From positions 217,770 through 281,769 of the forward strand of contig NZ_JACSQF010000002.1 in assembly GCF_014836755.1 (NCBI RefSeq): a stretch of DNA of 64,000 nucleotides, in the 5' to 3' direction. This document shows, in pieces, positions 45,838 through 53,952 of the stretch (its first letter is position 1; the number at the start of each line of letters is the position of its first letter). The position numbers were made by a program, and so were the translations under genes. The notes below the pieces were generated by a model. It worked only from the letters and a program-made list of their open reading frames with translations, was not told the DNA's origin and searched no databases. The stretch is from Oerskovia merdavium (GTDB lineage: Bacteria > Actinomycetota > Actinomycetes > Actinomycetales > Cellulomonadaceae).

Positions 45838-48060
45838 TCAGACGCCCGCTGTGACGAAGCCCTTGAGCCAGTCGAGCAGCTCGGTGGCCTTCTCCGGGGA
45901 GTCGGCCTCGACGAACATGCGCAGCACCGGCTCGGTCCCGGAGAACCGCAGGAGCGCCCAGTTGTCGTTCTCGAGGACGATCTTGGTGCCGTCGAGGTGG
46001 GAGATGCTCACGACCGGGTAGGGCCCGACGTGCGTGAGCGGGTCCGCCTCGAGGCGACGCGGCACGGCGACGCGCATCTCCGGCGTCGAGTCGACGCCCG
46101 CCTCGAGGGTGTAGAGGCGACCCGTGATCTCGTAGATCATCTCGCGCAGCTCGGAGATCTTCTTGCCCGTGCGGGCGAGCATCTCGACGACCAGGGCGCA
46201 CGCGAAGATGCCGTCCTTGCCGAGGATCCAGCCGCGGACCGTGAGGCCGCCCGAGGACTCGCCGCCGAGGACCGCGCCGATCTCCTCCATGCCGGCCGTC
46301 ACGTGCTTGAAGCCGACCTTGACCTCGCGCGACTCCTCGCCGAAGTGCGCGGCCAGCCGGTCGAGCAGGTGCGTCGTCGCGAGGTTGCGCACGACGCCGC
46401 CCTTCTCGCCGCGGAACTCGTGCAGGTACCAGTAGAGGAGGAGCAGGAGGTCGTTGGTCGAGATGTACTCGCCGGTCTCGTCGACGATGCCGATCCGGTC
46501 GGAGTCGCCGTCGGTGGCCATGCCCAGGTCGTAGCGGCCGTCGCCCTGCTTGATCATCGAGATCAGGGTCGACAGACGCTGCAGGTCCGGCGCGGGCGCG
46601 ATCCCGCCGAACAACGGGTTGTGCGAGGCGTGGATGAACTCGGAGCGCACACGCATGTCGTTGAGGATCGTGCCGAGCGTGAGCTGGCTCGTGCCGTACA
46701 TGGGGTCGACGATGACCCGCAGGTCCGAGCCGCGGACGGCGTCGACGTCGACGATCTTCTCGATCGCGTCGACGTAGGGCTCGGTGAGGACCTTGTCCAC
46801 GACCAGGCCCGCCTTGCGGGCGACCGCGAGGTCGAGCGTGATGACGTCGTCGACGCTCAGTGCGTTGGCCTCGTCCTGGTAGCGGTCGGTCTCGTCGTCG
46901 AGGGGCAGCGATCCGTCCTGGCGGAAGACCTTCATGCCGTTCCACTCGGGCGGGTTGTGGCTCGAGGTGACGATGATGCCGTAGGCCGCGCCGAGGTACG
47001 GGGCCGCGAACGTCACGAGGGGTGTGGGGACGTCGTCGGGCAGGAGGGTGACCGGGATGTTGTTGCCCGCGAAGACCTCGGCCGCCGCGACGGCGGACTC
47101 GCGCGAGAGGAAGCGGCGGTCCCCGCCGATCACGACGCCCAGCCCGTCGATGCCCTTGCGGACCGTCTCGTTCGCGATCGCCTGGCACAGACGGCGCACG
47201 TTCGCGAGCGTGTATCCCTCACCGATGATGGCGCGCCACCCGCCGGTGCCGAACACGATCTTGGTGTCGGTGTTCTTCTTGGGCATGAAGAGCCGCTTGA
47301 GAAGGATGTCCGCGGCCTCCTGGAGCTCCTCGGGGGTGTTGATGCCCCGGACCTCGTCGGTGTCGTAGATCCGGTACGAGGAGATGCTCTTCTGCTTGGC
47401 GATGACGCGGCGGGCGAGCTCGGTCAGGCGGTGCTCGCCCTCGGCGAGCATGGCCTCGAGCTCGGCGAACAGCAGGCCGGGGGACGCGACGTAGGCGCCC
47501 ACGTTGACCTCGGTGGGGGTGCCGCCGCTCCCGGCGTCGGCCGGGCGGTCCTCCTCCTCGAGGATCGCGGTGATCTCACCGTCCTCACGGACGATCCGCC
47601 CGTAGGTGGGCAGGTCCTCGGTCACGACGGCCGCGAGCAGCGACAGGTCCGCGCCCTTGAGCGTGTGGCGGGTCAGGAGGCCCAGCAAGGACTCGGAGCG
47701 CAGGAGCGGGGTGTCGGCGTAGGCGACGAGGACCTCGCGCGCGGGGATCGCGAAGGCCTCGATCTCGGCACGCGCCGCGAGCACCGCACCGCCGGTCCCC
47801 GGCAGGTCCTGCTGCTCGACGTACGTGAGGTCGTCGCCCAGGAGCCCTCGGACCGTGGTGTCGCCGGGGGCGACGACGACCACGATGCGGTCGTCGGCGA
47901 CGACCTTGCGGACGTTGGCGACGGCGAGCTCGACCACGGTCGCTTCGCCGAGCGGTCGGGTGATGAGCTCGCGCGACGCGTCGTCGTGACCGGCAGCGAG
48001 AACCACCGCCGCTCGATCGTTCGTGGTGGCGGGAGCCTGTGCGGCCTGTGGCAGGGTCAT
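45838..48060 (-). CDS. Fusion of nucleotidyltransferase-like domain and phosphoglucomutase/phosphomannomutase
   Basis: A 740-aa two-domain enzyme. Residues about 15-265 form a GlmU-like nucleotidyltransferase fold (AAVVLAAG, QDLPGTGGAVL, VAYADTPLL, PTYGRIVRE, PTEVNVGAYV), but the usual GxGTRM....PK nucleotide loop is replaced by HDDASRELITRPL, so catalysis is doubtful. Residues about 275-735 are an alpha-D-phosphohexomutase with phosphoserine Ser367 in TSSHNPPEWNG, metal motif DGDSDR (Asp517/519/521), sugar-binding GGESSGG and phosphate loop RFSGTEPVLR. The mutase should interconvert hexose 1- and 6-phosphates. ATG 48060 has GAGG at good distance; the frame also stays open to TTG 48159. The fusion resembles a GlmU half joined to a GlmM-like mutase, in reverse pathway order. 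Confidence 0.85.
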   Translation of the reverse strand: MTLPQAAQAPATTNDRAAVVLAAGHDDASRELITRPLGEATVVELAVANVRKVVADDRIVVVVAPGDTTVRGLLGDDLTYVEQQDLPGTGGAVLAARAEIEAFAIPAREVLVAYADTPLLRSESLLGLLTRHTLKGADLSLLAAVVTEDLPTYGRIVREDGEITAILEEEDRPADAGSGGTPTEVNVGAYVASPGLLFAELEAMLAEGEHRLTELARRVIAKQKSISSYRIYDTDEVRGINTPEELQEAADILLKRLFMPKKNTDTKIVFGTGGWRAIIGEGYTLANVRRLCQAIANETVRKGIDGLGVVIGGDRRFLSRESAVAAAEVFAGNNIPVTLLPDDVPTPLVTFAAPYLGAAYGIIVTSSHNPPEWNGMKVFRQDGSLPLDDETDRYQDEANALSVDDVITLDLAVARKAGLVVDKVLTEPYVDAIEKIVDVDAVRGSDLRVIVDPMYGTSQLTLGTILNDMRVRSEFIHASHNPLFGGIAPAPDLQRLSTLISMIKQGDGRYDLGMATDGDSDRIGIVDETGEYISTNDLLLLLYWYLHEFRGEKGGVVRNLATTHLLDRLAAHFGEESREVKVGFKHVTAGMEEIGAVLGGESSGGLTVRGWILGKDGIFACALVVEMLARTGKKISELREMIYEITGRLYTLEAGVDSTPEMRVAVPRRLEADPLTHVGPYPVVSISHLDGTKIVLENDNWALLRFSGTEPVLRMFVEADSPEKATELLDWLKGFVTAGV

Positions 48061-48200
48061 GACGTCCTCACTGCTCGGTGATGCGTCGTGCGCGACCTGT
48101 GCCGGCCGCGCTCGGTAGGGCACCGGAGAGCCGAGCGAAAAAAGCACGACTCCTTCCAAATCCCTCGTACGAGAGACCGCGGATGCCCGGTACCACCACG

Positions 48201-48228
48201 ATCATAGACACGCGGAGGGCCGTGTCGA
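48201..48228 (-). promoter_or_regulatory. Promoter of the nucleotidyltransferase-mutase gene
   Basis: TCGACA (48228 to 48223) and TATGAT (48206 to 48201) with a 16-base spacer, about 140 bases before the ATG. Apart from this and the facing -10 box at 48352, the 303-base gap 48061-48363 shows no gene; it holds AT-rich patches (a 6-base A run near 48138 and an AAAATAAT stretch near 48262). Confidence 0.6.
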
Positions 48229-48351
48229 GGGGCTGAGGGCGGTTTGGGGTGGAATCCTCACAAAATAATCGCGAGCGCCCTGCCGCGGCCCCGACAGGCC
48301 ACCGCGGGGCGAGTCCTGTGGGGAGTTCCACCGAGGTCCGCGCCGCGTCGC

Positions 48352-48366
48352 TACGGTTCTCCCATG
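48352..48366 (+). promoter_or_regulatory. Leaderless-type -10 box before the DUF4190 gene
   Basis: TACGGT (48352-48357) ends 6 bases before the ATG at 48364. Confidence 0.45.
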
Positions 48367-49029
48367 ACCTCCTACCCGCCGCAGGGTCCCGGCGCGCCGG
48401 ACCAGGATCCGACGCCCCCGCCGAACCCCTACCTCGCCCCCGGCGGACCCACGCGCCAGCCTCCGCTCGTCCCGTACCAGCCGCCCGTAGCGGGTATCGA
48501 GGACGCCCCCGTCGAGCCCGACCCGTACTTCCCTCCCGCGGGCCCCGCGGGGGCCGGGTTCCCGACGGCGCCTCCGCCGGTGGGCAGCCCGCCCCACCCT
48601 CCGTACGGTGCGCCGGGGACACCGGTCCACGGGAGCCCCTACGAATCTCCCTACCCGCCCGCACCCGGACATGCGCCCGGGCCGTACCCCCAGGGGCAGT
48701 GGCCACCTGGGGCGAACGCTCCGTACCCCGGCGCCCCTCAGGGCCAGCCCCCGGCATGGCAGCAGGGGCCGGCGTGGACGGCGTCGTTCGCTCCTCCTCC
48801 CCGACAGAACGGCCTGGCCCTCGCGTCGATGATCACGTCGCTCGCCGGACTGGCGCTGTGCTTCTTCCCCGGGGTCGTCGGCCTGGTCCTGGGCATCGTG
48901 GCCCTCCAGCAGATCTCGCGCGACGGGACGACGGGACGCGGGTACGCGATCACCGGGATCGCGGTGGGAGCGGTCATGACGGCACTCCTCGCACTCTGGT
49001 TCATCGGCGTCGCGGCGAGCTCCGCATGA
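48364..49029 (+). CDS. DUF4190 membrane protein with long proline-rich N-terminus
   Basis: A 221-aa protein of unknown function. Residues 1-150 are Pro/Gly/Ala/Tyr-rich and disordered; residues 155-220 hold the DUF4190 pattern of two helices: GLALASMITSLAGLALCFFPGVVGLVLGIVALQQIS, a basic-polar turn (RDGTTGRGYAITGIAVG) and a final helix. ATG 48364 was chosen over frames further upstream because of the -10 box just before it. It overlaps the next gene by ATGA. Similar proteins are common in actinobacteria and often sit next to envelope or division genes. Confidence 0.8.
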   Translation: MTSYPPQGPGAPDQDPTPPPNPYLAPGGPTRQPPLVPYQPPVAGIEDAPVEPDPYFPPAGPAGAGFPTAPPPVGSPPHPPYGAPGTPVHGSPYESPYPPAPGHAPGPYPQGQWPPGANAPYPGAPQGQPPAWQQGPAWTASFAPPPRQNGLALASMITSLAGLALCFFPGVVGLVLGIVALQQISRDGTTGRGYAITGIAVGAVMTALLALWFIGVAASSA

Positions 49030-49679
49030 GCACCCCGCCCCCCGGGTACGACCCGGACGTCTACTACGCGCCGGGCTGGCAGCCGGCCGCCGCCCGGACC
49101 GAGCCCCTCGCCGTGGCCGCGATCCCCACGGGCCTGCTGCTCGGGCCGGTCGGGGTGGGCGTCGGAGCGGCGGCGCTCGCCCGGATCCGGCGGGACGGCA
49201 CGCGAGGCGTGGGCCTCGCGTGGGCGGGCATCGCCCTGGGCCTGGCCACGTCGCTGACGGCCATCGCCGTGACGGTCGCCCTGCTGCTGGGCGGCGCGGC
49301 GACGCGCGCGCTGCCCGCCGACGTGAGCGCACCGCAGGACGCGCACGCGCGGCAGCTCGTCCTGGGGAACTGCCTCGCCGAGCTGCCCGACGACGGCGCC
49401 GTCACCACGGTGCGCGTCGTCCCGTGCGGGGACCCGCACGAGGCGCAGGTCGTGGCACGCACGGACTTCTCGACCGACTCCGTGTGGCCGGGCCAGGACG
49501 GCGCGGACGCAAAGGTCTCGCGCGTGTGCGTGCCCGCGGTCCTGGCGGACGACGTCGACCCTGCGGGGATCGAGCTCTCGGTCTGGACCCCCTCCGAGGA
49601 CTCCTGGGCCGAGGGCGACCGGACCGGTCTCTGCCTGGCCGCGACGCCCGTGCTGACCGAGGGATCGCTCATCGACTGA
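49026..49679 (+). CDS. DUF4190 plus septum-formation-like domain protein
   Basis: A 217-aa protein with a short tyrosine/proline N-terminus, a two-helix DUF4190-type membrane part (about 27-93, with ARIRRDGTRGVGLAWAGIALG) and a C-terminal extracytoplasmic domain (about 100-217). That domain has the pattern of the septum-formation family: GNCLAELPD...VRVVPCGDPHEAQVVA and later RVCVPAVL and TGLCLAATP, i.e. four cysteines that can form two disulfides. It overlaps the preceding gene (ATGA), so the two are probably made together. Function unknown; the domain name comes from a division-site context in other species. Confidence 0.75.
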   Translation: MSTPPPGYDPDVYYAPGWQPAAARTEPLAVAAIPTGLLLGPVGVGVGAAALARIRRDGTRGVGLAWAGIALGLATSLTAIAVTVALLLGGAATRALPADVSAPQDAHARQLVLGNCLAELPDDGAVTTVRVVPCGDPHEAQVVARTDFSTDSVWPGQDGADAKVSRVCVPAVLADDVDPAGIELSVWTPSEDSWAEGDRTGLCLAATPVLTEGSLID

Positions 49680-49709
49680 GCCGTCGATCGGCACACCCCG
49701 GACCACATG

Positions 49710-49740
49710 CCTACCAGGTGGTAGGTTTCTCGGATAGTCT
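49710..49740 (+). promoter_or_regulatory. Palindromic operator over the GH3 promoter
   Basis: CCTACCA-GG-TGGTAGG (49710-49725), perfect 7-base arms, followed 9 bases later by TAGTCT (49735-49740) as -10. The palindrome occupies the -35 position, so a bound protein would block transcription. The TetR product encoded just downstream of the GH3 gene is the likely binder (inference). Confidence 0.65.
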
Positions 49741-49789
49741 CGGACGAACAAGCAGAGCGGCTTGGCCGCGAACCCTGAGGAAGTGCACC

Positions 49790-52120
49790 GTGAGCAACGA
49801 GAACCCCGCCAGCCCCACCACGGCACGTGCCGCCGGACCGCTCGACGTCGAGCGGCTCATCCAGGAGCTCACGCTCGAGGAGAAGGCGTCGTTGACGTCG
49901 GGACTGGACTTCTGGCACACGCAGCCCGTCGACCGCGCCGGCGCAGAGGTTCCTGCGGTCATGGTCACCGACGGTCCGCACGGGCTGCGCAAGCAGAGCG
50001 GCTCCGCGGACCACCTGGGCCTCGCGAACTCGGTCCCCGCGACGTGCTTCCCCACGGCCGCGGCGCTCGGTTCCACGTGGAACGTCGAGCTGCTCGAGCG
50101 CGTCGGACGGGCTCTCGGCCGCGAGACCCGCGCGAACGACGTCGCGGTGCTCCTCGGCCCGGGCATCAACATTAAGCGCTCACCGCTGTGCGGTCGCAAC
50201 TTCGAGTACTTCTCCGAGGACCCCGTGGTCTCGGGCGACCTGGGCGCCGCGCTCATCAACGGCGTGCAGAGCCAGGGCGTGGGCACCTCGCTCAAGCACT
50301 TCGCGGCCAACAACCAGGAGACCGACCGCATGCGCGTCTCGGCCGACGTCGACGAGCGCACGCTCCGCGAGATCTACCTGACCGGGTTCGAGCGGGCCGT
50401 CACCAAGGCCTCGCCCTGGACCGTCATGTGCTCGTACAACAAGATCAACGGCACGTACGCGTCCGAGGACCACTGGCTCCTCACCGAGGTCCTGCGCGAC
50501 GAGTGGGGCTACGACGGCGTCGTGGTCTCCGACTGGGGAGCGGTCTCGAACCGCGTGCCCGCGCTCGCCGCGGGGCTCGACCTCGAGATGCCTGCGACCG
50601 GCGGGCGCACCGACGCCGAGGTCGTCGCGGCGGTCCGCGCGGGCGAGCTCGACGAGGCGATCCTCGACCAGGCCGTCCGCCGCCACCTCACGCTCCTGAA
50701 CCGGGCTCTGCCCGCGCTCGCCGAGCCCGGGACCTACGACGTCGCCGAGCACCACGCCCTCGCCCGCGAGGCCGCCGCCGAGGGCGCGGTCCTCCTGCGC
50801 AACGAGCCCGTGGACGGCGCCCCCGTCCTCCCGCTCGACCCGGCCGCCGCGTCCTCGATCGCCGTCATCGGCGAGTTCGCACGCACCCCGCGCTACCAGG
50901 GTGCCGGGTCGAGCCAGGTCCAGCCGACCCGCCTCGACGACGCCCTGACGCAGATCAACGCGATCACCGGCTCCGAGGTCTCCTTCGCGGCCGGCTTCGG
51001 CATCACGGCCGAGGTGTCCGACGCCGACGACGCGGCCCTCCGCGAGGAGGCCGTCGCACTGGCCCGGGACGCCGGGACGGTCGTCCTCTTCCTGGGGCTG
51101 CCCGCGAGCCACGAGTCCGAGGGCTTCGACCGCGACGACATGGACCTGCCCGCGAACCAGATCGCGCTCCTCGAGGCCGTCTCGGCCGTGTGCGCGCGCG
51201 TCGTCGTGGTCCTCGCGAACGGCTCGGCCGTCGCGATCGCGCCCTGGCAGGACCGCGCCGCGGCGATCCTCGAAGGCTGGCTCGGCGGCCAGGCCGGTGG
51301 CGGGGCGATCGCCGACCTGCTGTTCGGCGTCCGCAACCCGTCGGGCAAGCTCACCGAGACCGTCCCGGTCCGCCTCGAGGACAACGCGTCGTACGGGAAC
51401 TTCCCGGGCGAGCTCGGGCACGTCCGCTACGGCGAGGGAGTGCTGGTCGGGTACCGCTACTACGACGCCAAGCGCATGGACGTCGCGTTCCCGTTCGGCC
51501 ACGGCCTGTCGTACACGACGTTCGCGTACGACGACCTGTCGGTCGCGGTCTCGGGCGAGGGCACGACGGCGTCGCTCACCGTGGACGTGACCGTCACCAA
51601 CACGGGGGACGTCGCGGGCGCCGAGGTCGTCCAGGTCTACGTGGGCGACCCGCAGTCCGCGGTCGAGCGCCCCGAGCGCGAGCTCAAGGCGTTCGGGAAG
51701 GTCTCGCTCGCACCCGGCGGGACGCGCACGCTCACGTTCGAGCTCGACGCACGCGACCTGTCGTACTGGCACCCGGTGCTGCGGCGCTGGGTCGTCGAGG
51801 GCGGCGAGTTCGTGGTGTCCGTGGGCGCCTCGTCGCGCGACCTGCGCGGTTCGGCCACCGTCACGGTGGTCGGCGAGGACGTCACCCTGCCCCTGACGCC
51901 GTCGTCGACGCTGAGCGAGGCCCTGGCCCACCCGGTGGCCGGGGCGATCCTGCGCGACGCCATGGCGGCGGGCGACGACGGGTCGTCGGCCATGGCGATC
52001 GACGAGAGCATGCTGGCCATGGCCGGCGACATGCCGCTCCGGGTCATCGCGGCCTTCGACGGCATGATGTTCGACCAGTCGCAGCTCGAGCAGCTCCTCG
52101 CGGCAGCCGACGCGGGCTGA
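49790..52120 (+). CDS. Glycoside hydrolase family 3 beta-glucosidase
   Basis: Hydrolyses beta-linked glucosides such as cellobiose from the non-reducing end. The 776-aa protein has no signal peptide, so it acts on imported oligosaccharides in the cytoplasm. Order: GH3 N-terminal barrel with nucleophile Asp248 in VVVSDWGAV and substrate-binding SLKHFAANNQE, GH3 C-terminal domain with the acid/base candidate Glu444 in SEGFDR, a fibronectin-III-like domain (GAEVVQVYVGDP, RPERELKAFGKVSL), and an extra C-terminal stretch of about 85 residues rich in Met/Ala/Asp. GTG follows GAGGAAG by 6 bases. Other GH3 activities (beta-xylosidase, glucosylceramidase-like) cannot be ruled out from sequence. Confidence 0.92.
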   Translation: MSNENPASPTTARAAGPLDVERLIQELTLEEKASLTSGLDFWHTQPVDRAGAEVPAVMVTDGPHGLRKQSGSADHLGLANSVPATCFPTAAALGSTWNVELLERVGRALGRETRANDVAVLLGPGINIKRSPLCGRNFEYFSEDPVVSGDLGAALINGVQSQGVGTSLKHFAANNQETDRMRVSADVDERTLREIYLTGFERAVTKASPWTVMCSYNKINGTYASEDHWLLTEVLRDEWGYDGVVVSDWGAVSNRVPALAAGLDLEMPATGGRTDAEVVAAVRAGELDEAILDQAVRRHLTLLNRALPALAEPGTYDVAEHHALAREAAAEGAVLLRNEPVDGAPVLPLDPAAASSIAVIGEFARTPRYQGAGSSQVQPTRLDDALTQINAITGSEVSFAAGFGITAEVSDADDAALREEAVALARDAGTVVLFLGLPASHESEGFDRDDMDLPANQIALLEAVSAVCARVVVVLANGSAVAIAPWQDRAAAILEGWLGGQAGGGAIADLLFGVRNPSGKLTETVPVRLEDNASYGNFPGELGHVRYGEGVLVGYRYYDAKRMDVAFPFGHGLSYTTFAYDDLSVAVSGEGTTASLTVDVTVTNTGDVAGAEVVQVYVGDPQSAVERPERELKAFGKVSLAPGGTRTLTFELDARDLSYWHPVLRRWVVEGGEFVVSVGASSRDLRGSATVTVVGEDVTLPLTPSSTLSEALAHPVAGAILRDAMAAGDDGSSAMAIDESMLAMAGDMPLRVIAAFDGMMFDQSQLEQLLAAADAG

Positions 52121-52129
52121 CCTGCCCAC

Positions 52130-52171
52130 CGCGGGGCGCCTCCGGACCGATCGGTCCGGAGGCGCCCCGCG
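52130..52171. terminator. Perfect 42-bp palindrome, bidirectional terminator
   Basis: 21-bp arms with no central spacer (CGCGGGGCGCCTCCGGACCGA then its complement), between the GH3 stop and the TetR stop, directly abutting the latter. It serves both convergent genes. Confidence 0.8.
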
Positions 52172-52921
52172 TCACACCTGGGGTGCTTCCGGTCCGGGAG
52201 CCGTGGCACGCGCCGTCGTGCCGTCGTCGGCCAGGACCAGCGCGACGTAGGACCGCAGGCCGGCCGCCATGTCCACGGGCGGGCGGGTACCCCCGCGCTC
52301 GAGCAGGAACTGGACCTGGAGGCCGTCCATGAGCGCGATCAGGGCGCGAGCCGTCGACGGGATGTCGGTCCCCGGCCGCAGCCGCCCCTCGGCGGCCCGC
52401 TGCGCGAGCTCGCGACGGCTGCGCGCGAGCACCTCGTCGTACCGGTGCTGGAAGAACTCGTGCGCGGGGTGCTCGGGAGACGTCGCCTCGGCCGACAGGA
52501 TGCAGTAGAGCTCGATGATCCCGGGCCGGGCCGCGTTGCGCTCGACCAGCCGGATCAGCGACTCGAAGTAGTCCCCACCCTCCTCGAGGTCGGCGTAGAA
52601 GACCGCGAGATCGACCTCGTCACGGTGCTCGAGCACCGCCTGGAGGAGGCCCGACTTGGTCGGGAAGTGGTGGAGGAGGCCCGGGTGGGAGATCCCGACG
52701 CGCGAGGAGATCTCGCGCAACGACGCCGAGTGGTAGCCGACCTCACCGAAGAGCCGCATCGCGGCCTCGAGGATCTCGTCGCGCTTGGCGCGACCCTTCG
52801 CGTACCCGCGCGGGGCGATGTCGGACGCCTGGGCGGGTGCTGCCCTGCCGGGCGTCCCTGGCCGGGTTCGCTCCGCCGTCGGGCCGTCGGTGTGCGCGGT
52901 GCCTGCCGCTGTACTGGGCAT
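52172..52921 (-). CDS. TetR-family transcriptional regulator
   Basis: A 249-aa repressor-type protein. A polar N-terminal extension (1-42) precedes the TetR DNA-binding domain: KRDEILEAAMRLFGEVGYHSASLREISSRVGISHPGLLHHFPTKSGLL (about 46-93). The remainder is a helical ligand-binding and dimer domain. It converges with the GH3 gene, whose promoter carries a perfect palindrome; TetR genes next to cytosolic GH3 genes are common in Micrococcales, so sugar control is the leading idea. It is also divergent from the ABC exporter (317 bases), the other possible target. Effector unknown. Confidence 0.87.
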   Translation of the reverse strand: MPSTAAGTAHTDGPTAERTRPGTPGRAAPAQASDIAPRGYAKGRAKRDEILEAAMRLFGEVGYHSASLREISSRVGISHPGLLHHFPTKSGLLQAVLEHRDEVDLAVFYADLEEGGDYFESLIRLVERNAARPGIIELYCILSAEATSPEHPAHEFFQHRYDEVLARSRRELAQRAAEGRLRPGTDIPSTARALIALMDGLQVQFLLERGGTRPPVDMAAGLRSYVALVLADDGTTARATAPGPEAPQV

Positions 52922-52946
52922 GAGCCCTCCCCTGTCTGTCGGTCGT

Positions 52947-52982
52947 CACCGGTGCGACACGTGGTCGTGCGCCGATCACGTG
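52947..52982. promoter_or_regulatory. Palindromes in the tetR/ABC intergenic region
   Basis: CACCGGTG (52947-52954), CACGTG (52958-52963) and CACGTG (52977-52982) lie just upstream of tetR; the two CACGTG copies are 19 bp apart. They may form an operator. The rest of the 317-base gap 52922-53238 holds no gene I can support, only GC-rich sequence and the GAAGG ribosome site of the next gene. Confidence 0.35.
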
Positions 52983-53238
52983 ACCCTATCGCCCGCAGGT
53001 GGGCACGCGTCCGGAGGATGGCCTCCGCGGGACGCCCCGGCGACCGCCCTCGGCGCAGAGGGGCCGCTGTCGGGGACAGGACGCGGCCCACCTCCCACCG
53101 ACGGACGCCGGGCCCTCCGCCGCAAGTCGCAACCCACCTTCCTCCCTCCGCCAGAAGCGCCCGCCACGGCCCGGAAGACAGGCTGGAGGCACGGCGCGCG
53201 GCACCTCGGCAGCGTGGCCGGAGGAGAAGGGATCCCCG

Positions 53239-53952
53239 ATGCCAGCCATCGAGATCGTGGGCCTGCGCAAGTCCTACGGGACGTTCGACGCCGTCCGCGA
53301 CGTGAGCTTCGCCGTCGAGCCCGGGAGGGTCGTGGGGCTGCTCGGCCCCAACGGCGCGGGCAAGACCACCACGCTCGACGTCCTGCTGGGGCTCGCGTCC
53401 GCGAGCGCCGGCACCGCGACGATCCAGGGCAGCCCGTACGCGGCCCTGGAGAACCCCGGCCGGGTCGTCGGCGCGCTGCTCGACGCGGGCGGCCTGCACC
53501 CGGGCCGCAGCGGTCGCGACCACCTGCGGGTCCTCGCGACCGCTGCCGGGATCGAGGGCCGCCGGGTCGACGAGGTGCTCGCGCTCGTCGGGATGGACCG
53601 GGCGGCCGACCGGCGCGTCCGCACGTACTCGCTCGGCATGCGCCAGCGCGTCGGGCTGGCAGCGGCGCTCCTGGGAGACCCGCAGGTCCTGGTGCTCGAC
53701 GAGCCGGCGAACGGCCTGGACCCTGCGGGCATGCGGTGGATGCGCGAGGTCCTGCGCTCGTTCGCGGACGGCGGCGGGGCGGTGCTGCTCGCGAGCCACG
53801 TCCTGGCCGAGGTCACGCAGGTGGCCGACGACCTGGTCGTGATCGGCCAGGGCCAGGTCATCGCCGACGGCCCGCTCGAGGACCTCGTCCGGGGCGAGTC
53901 GCTCGAGGACTTCTACCTGAACCTGACCGCCGAGACCGAAGGAGTGCGCTGA
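53239..53952 (+). CDS. ABC-2 type exporter ATP-binding protein
   Basis: A 237-aa ATPase for the permease encoded next. It has Walker A GPNGAGKTT (36-44), a Q-loop region, the signature in TYSLGMRQRVGLAAAL (the LSGGQ position reads SLGMR, usual for drug/bacitracin-type exporters), Walker B VLVLDEPANGLDP and the H-loop in LLASHVLAE. GAAGG lies 8 bases before the ATG. The stop overlaps the permease start by one base. Cargo unknown; antibiotic, peptide or lipid export are the family options. Confidence 0.9.
   Translation: MPAIEIVGLRKSYGTFDAVRDVSFAVEPGRVVGLLGPNGAGKTTTLDVLLGLASASAGTATIQGSPYAALENPGRVVGALLDAGGLHPGRSGRDHLRVLATAAGIEGRRVDEVLALVGMDRAADRRVRTYSLGMRQRVGLAAALLGDPQVLVLDEPANGLDPAGMRWMREVLRSFADGGGAVLLASHVLAEVTQVADDLVVIGQGQVIADGPLEDLVRGESLEDFYLNLTAETEGVR

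Noticed and set aside
49220-49789. Longer N-terminus for the GH3 protein (open frame from 49220).
   Set aside because: It would overlap the septum-formation-like gene and read through the operator and promoter; GTG 49790 has a good ribosome site.
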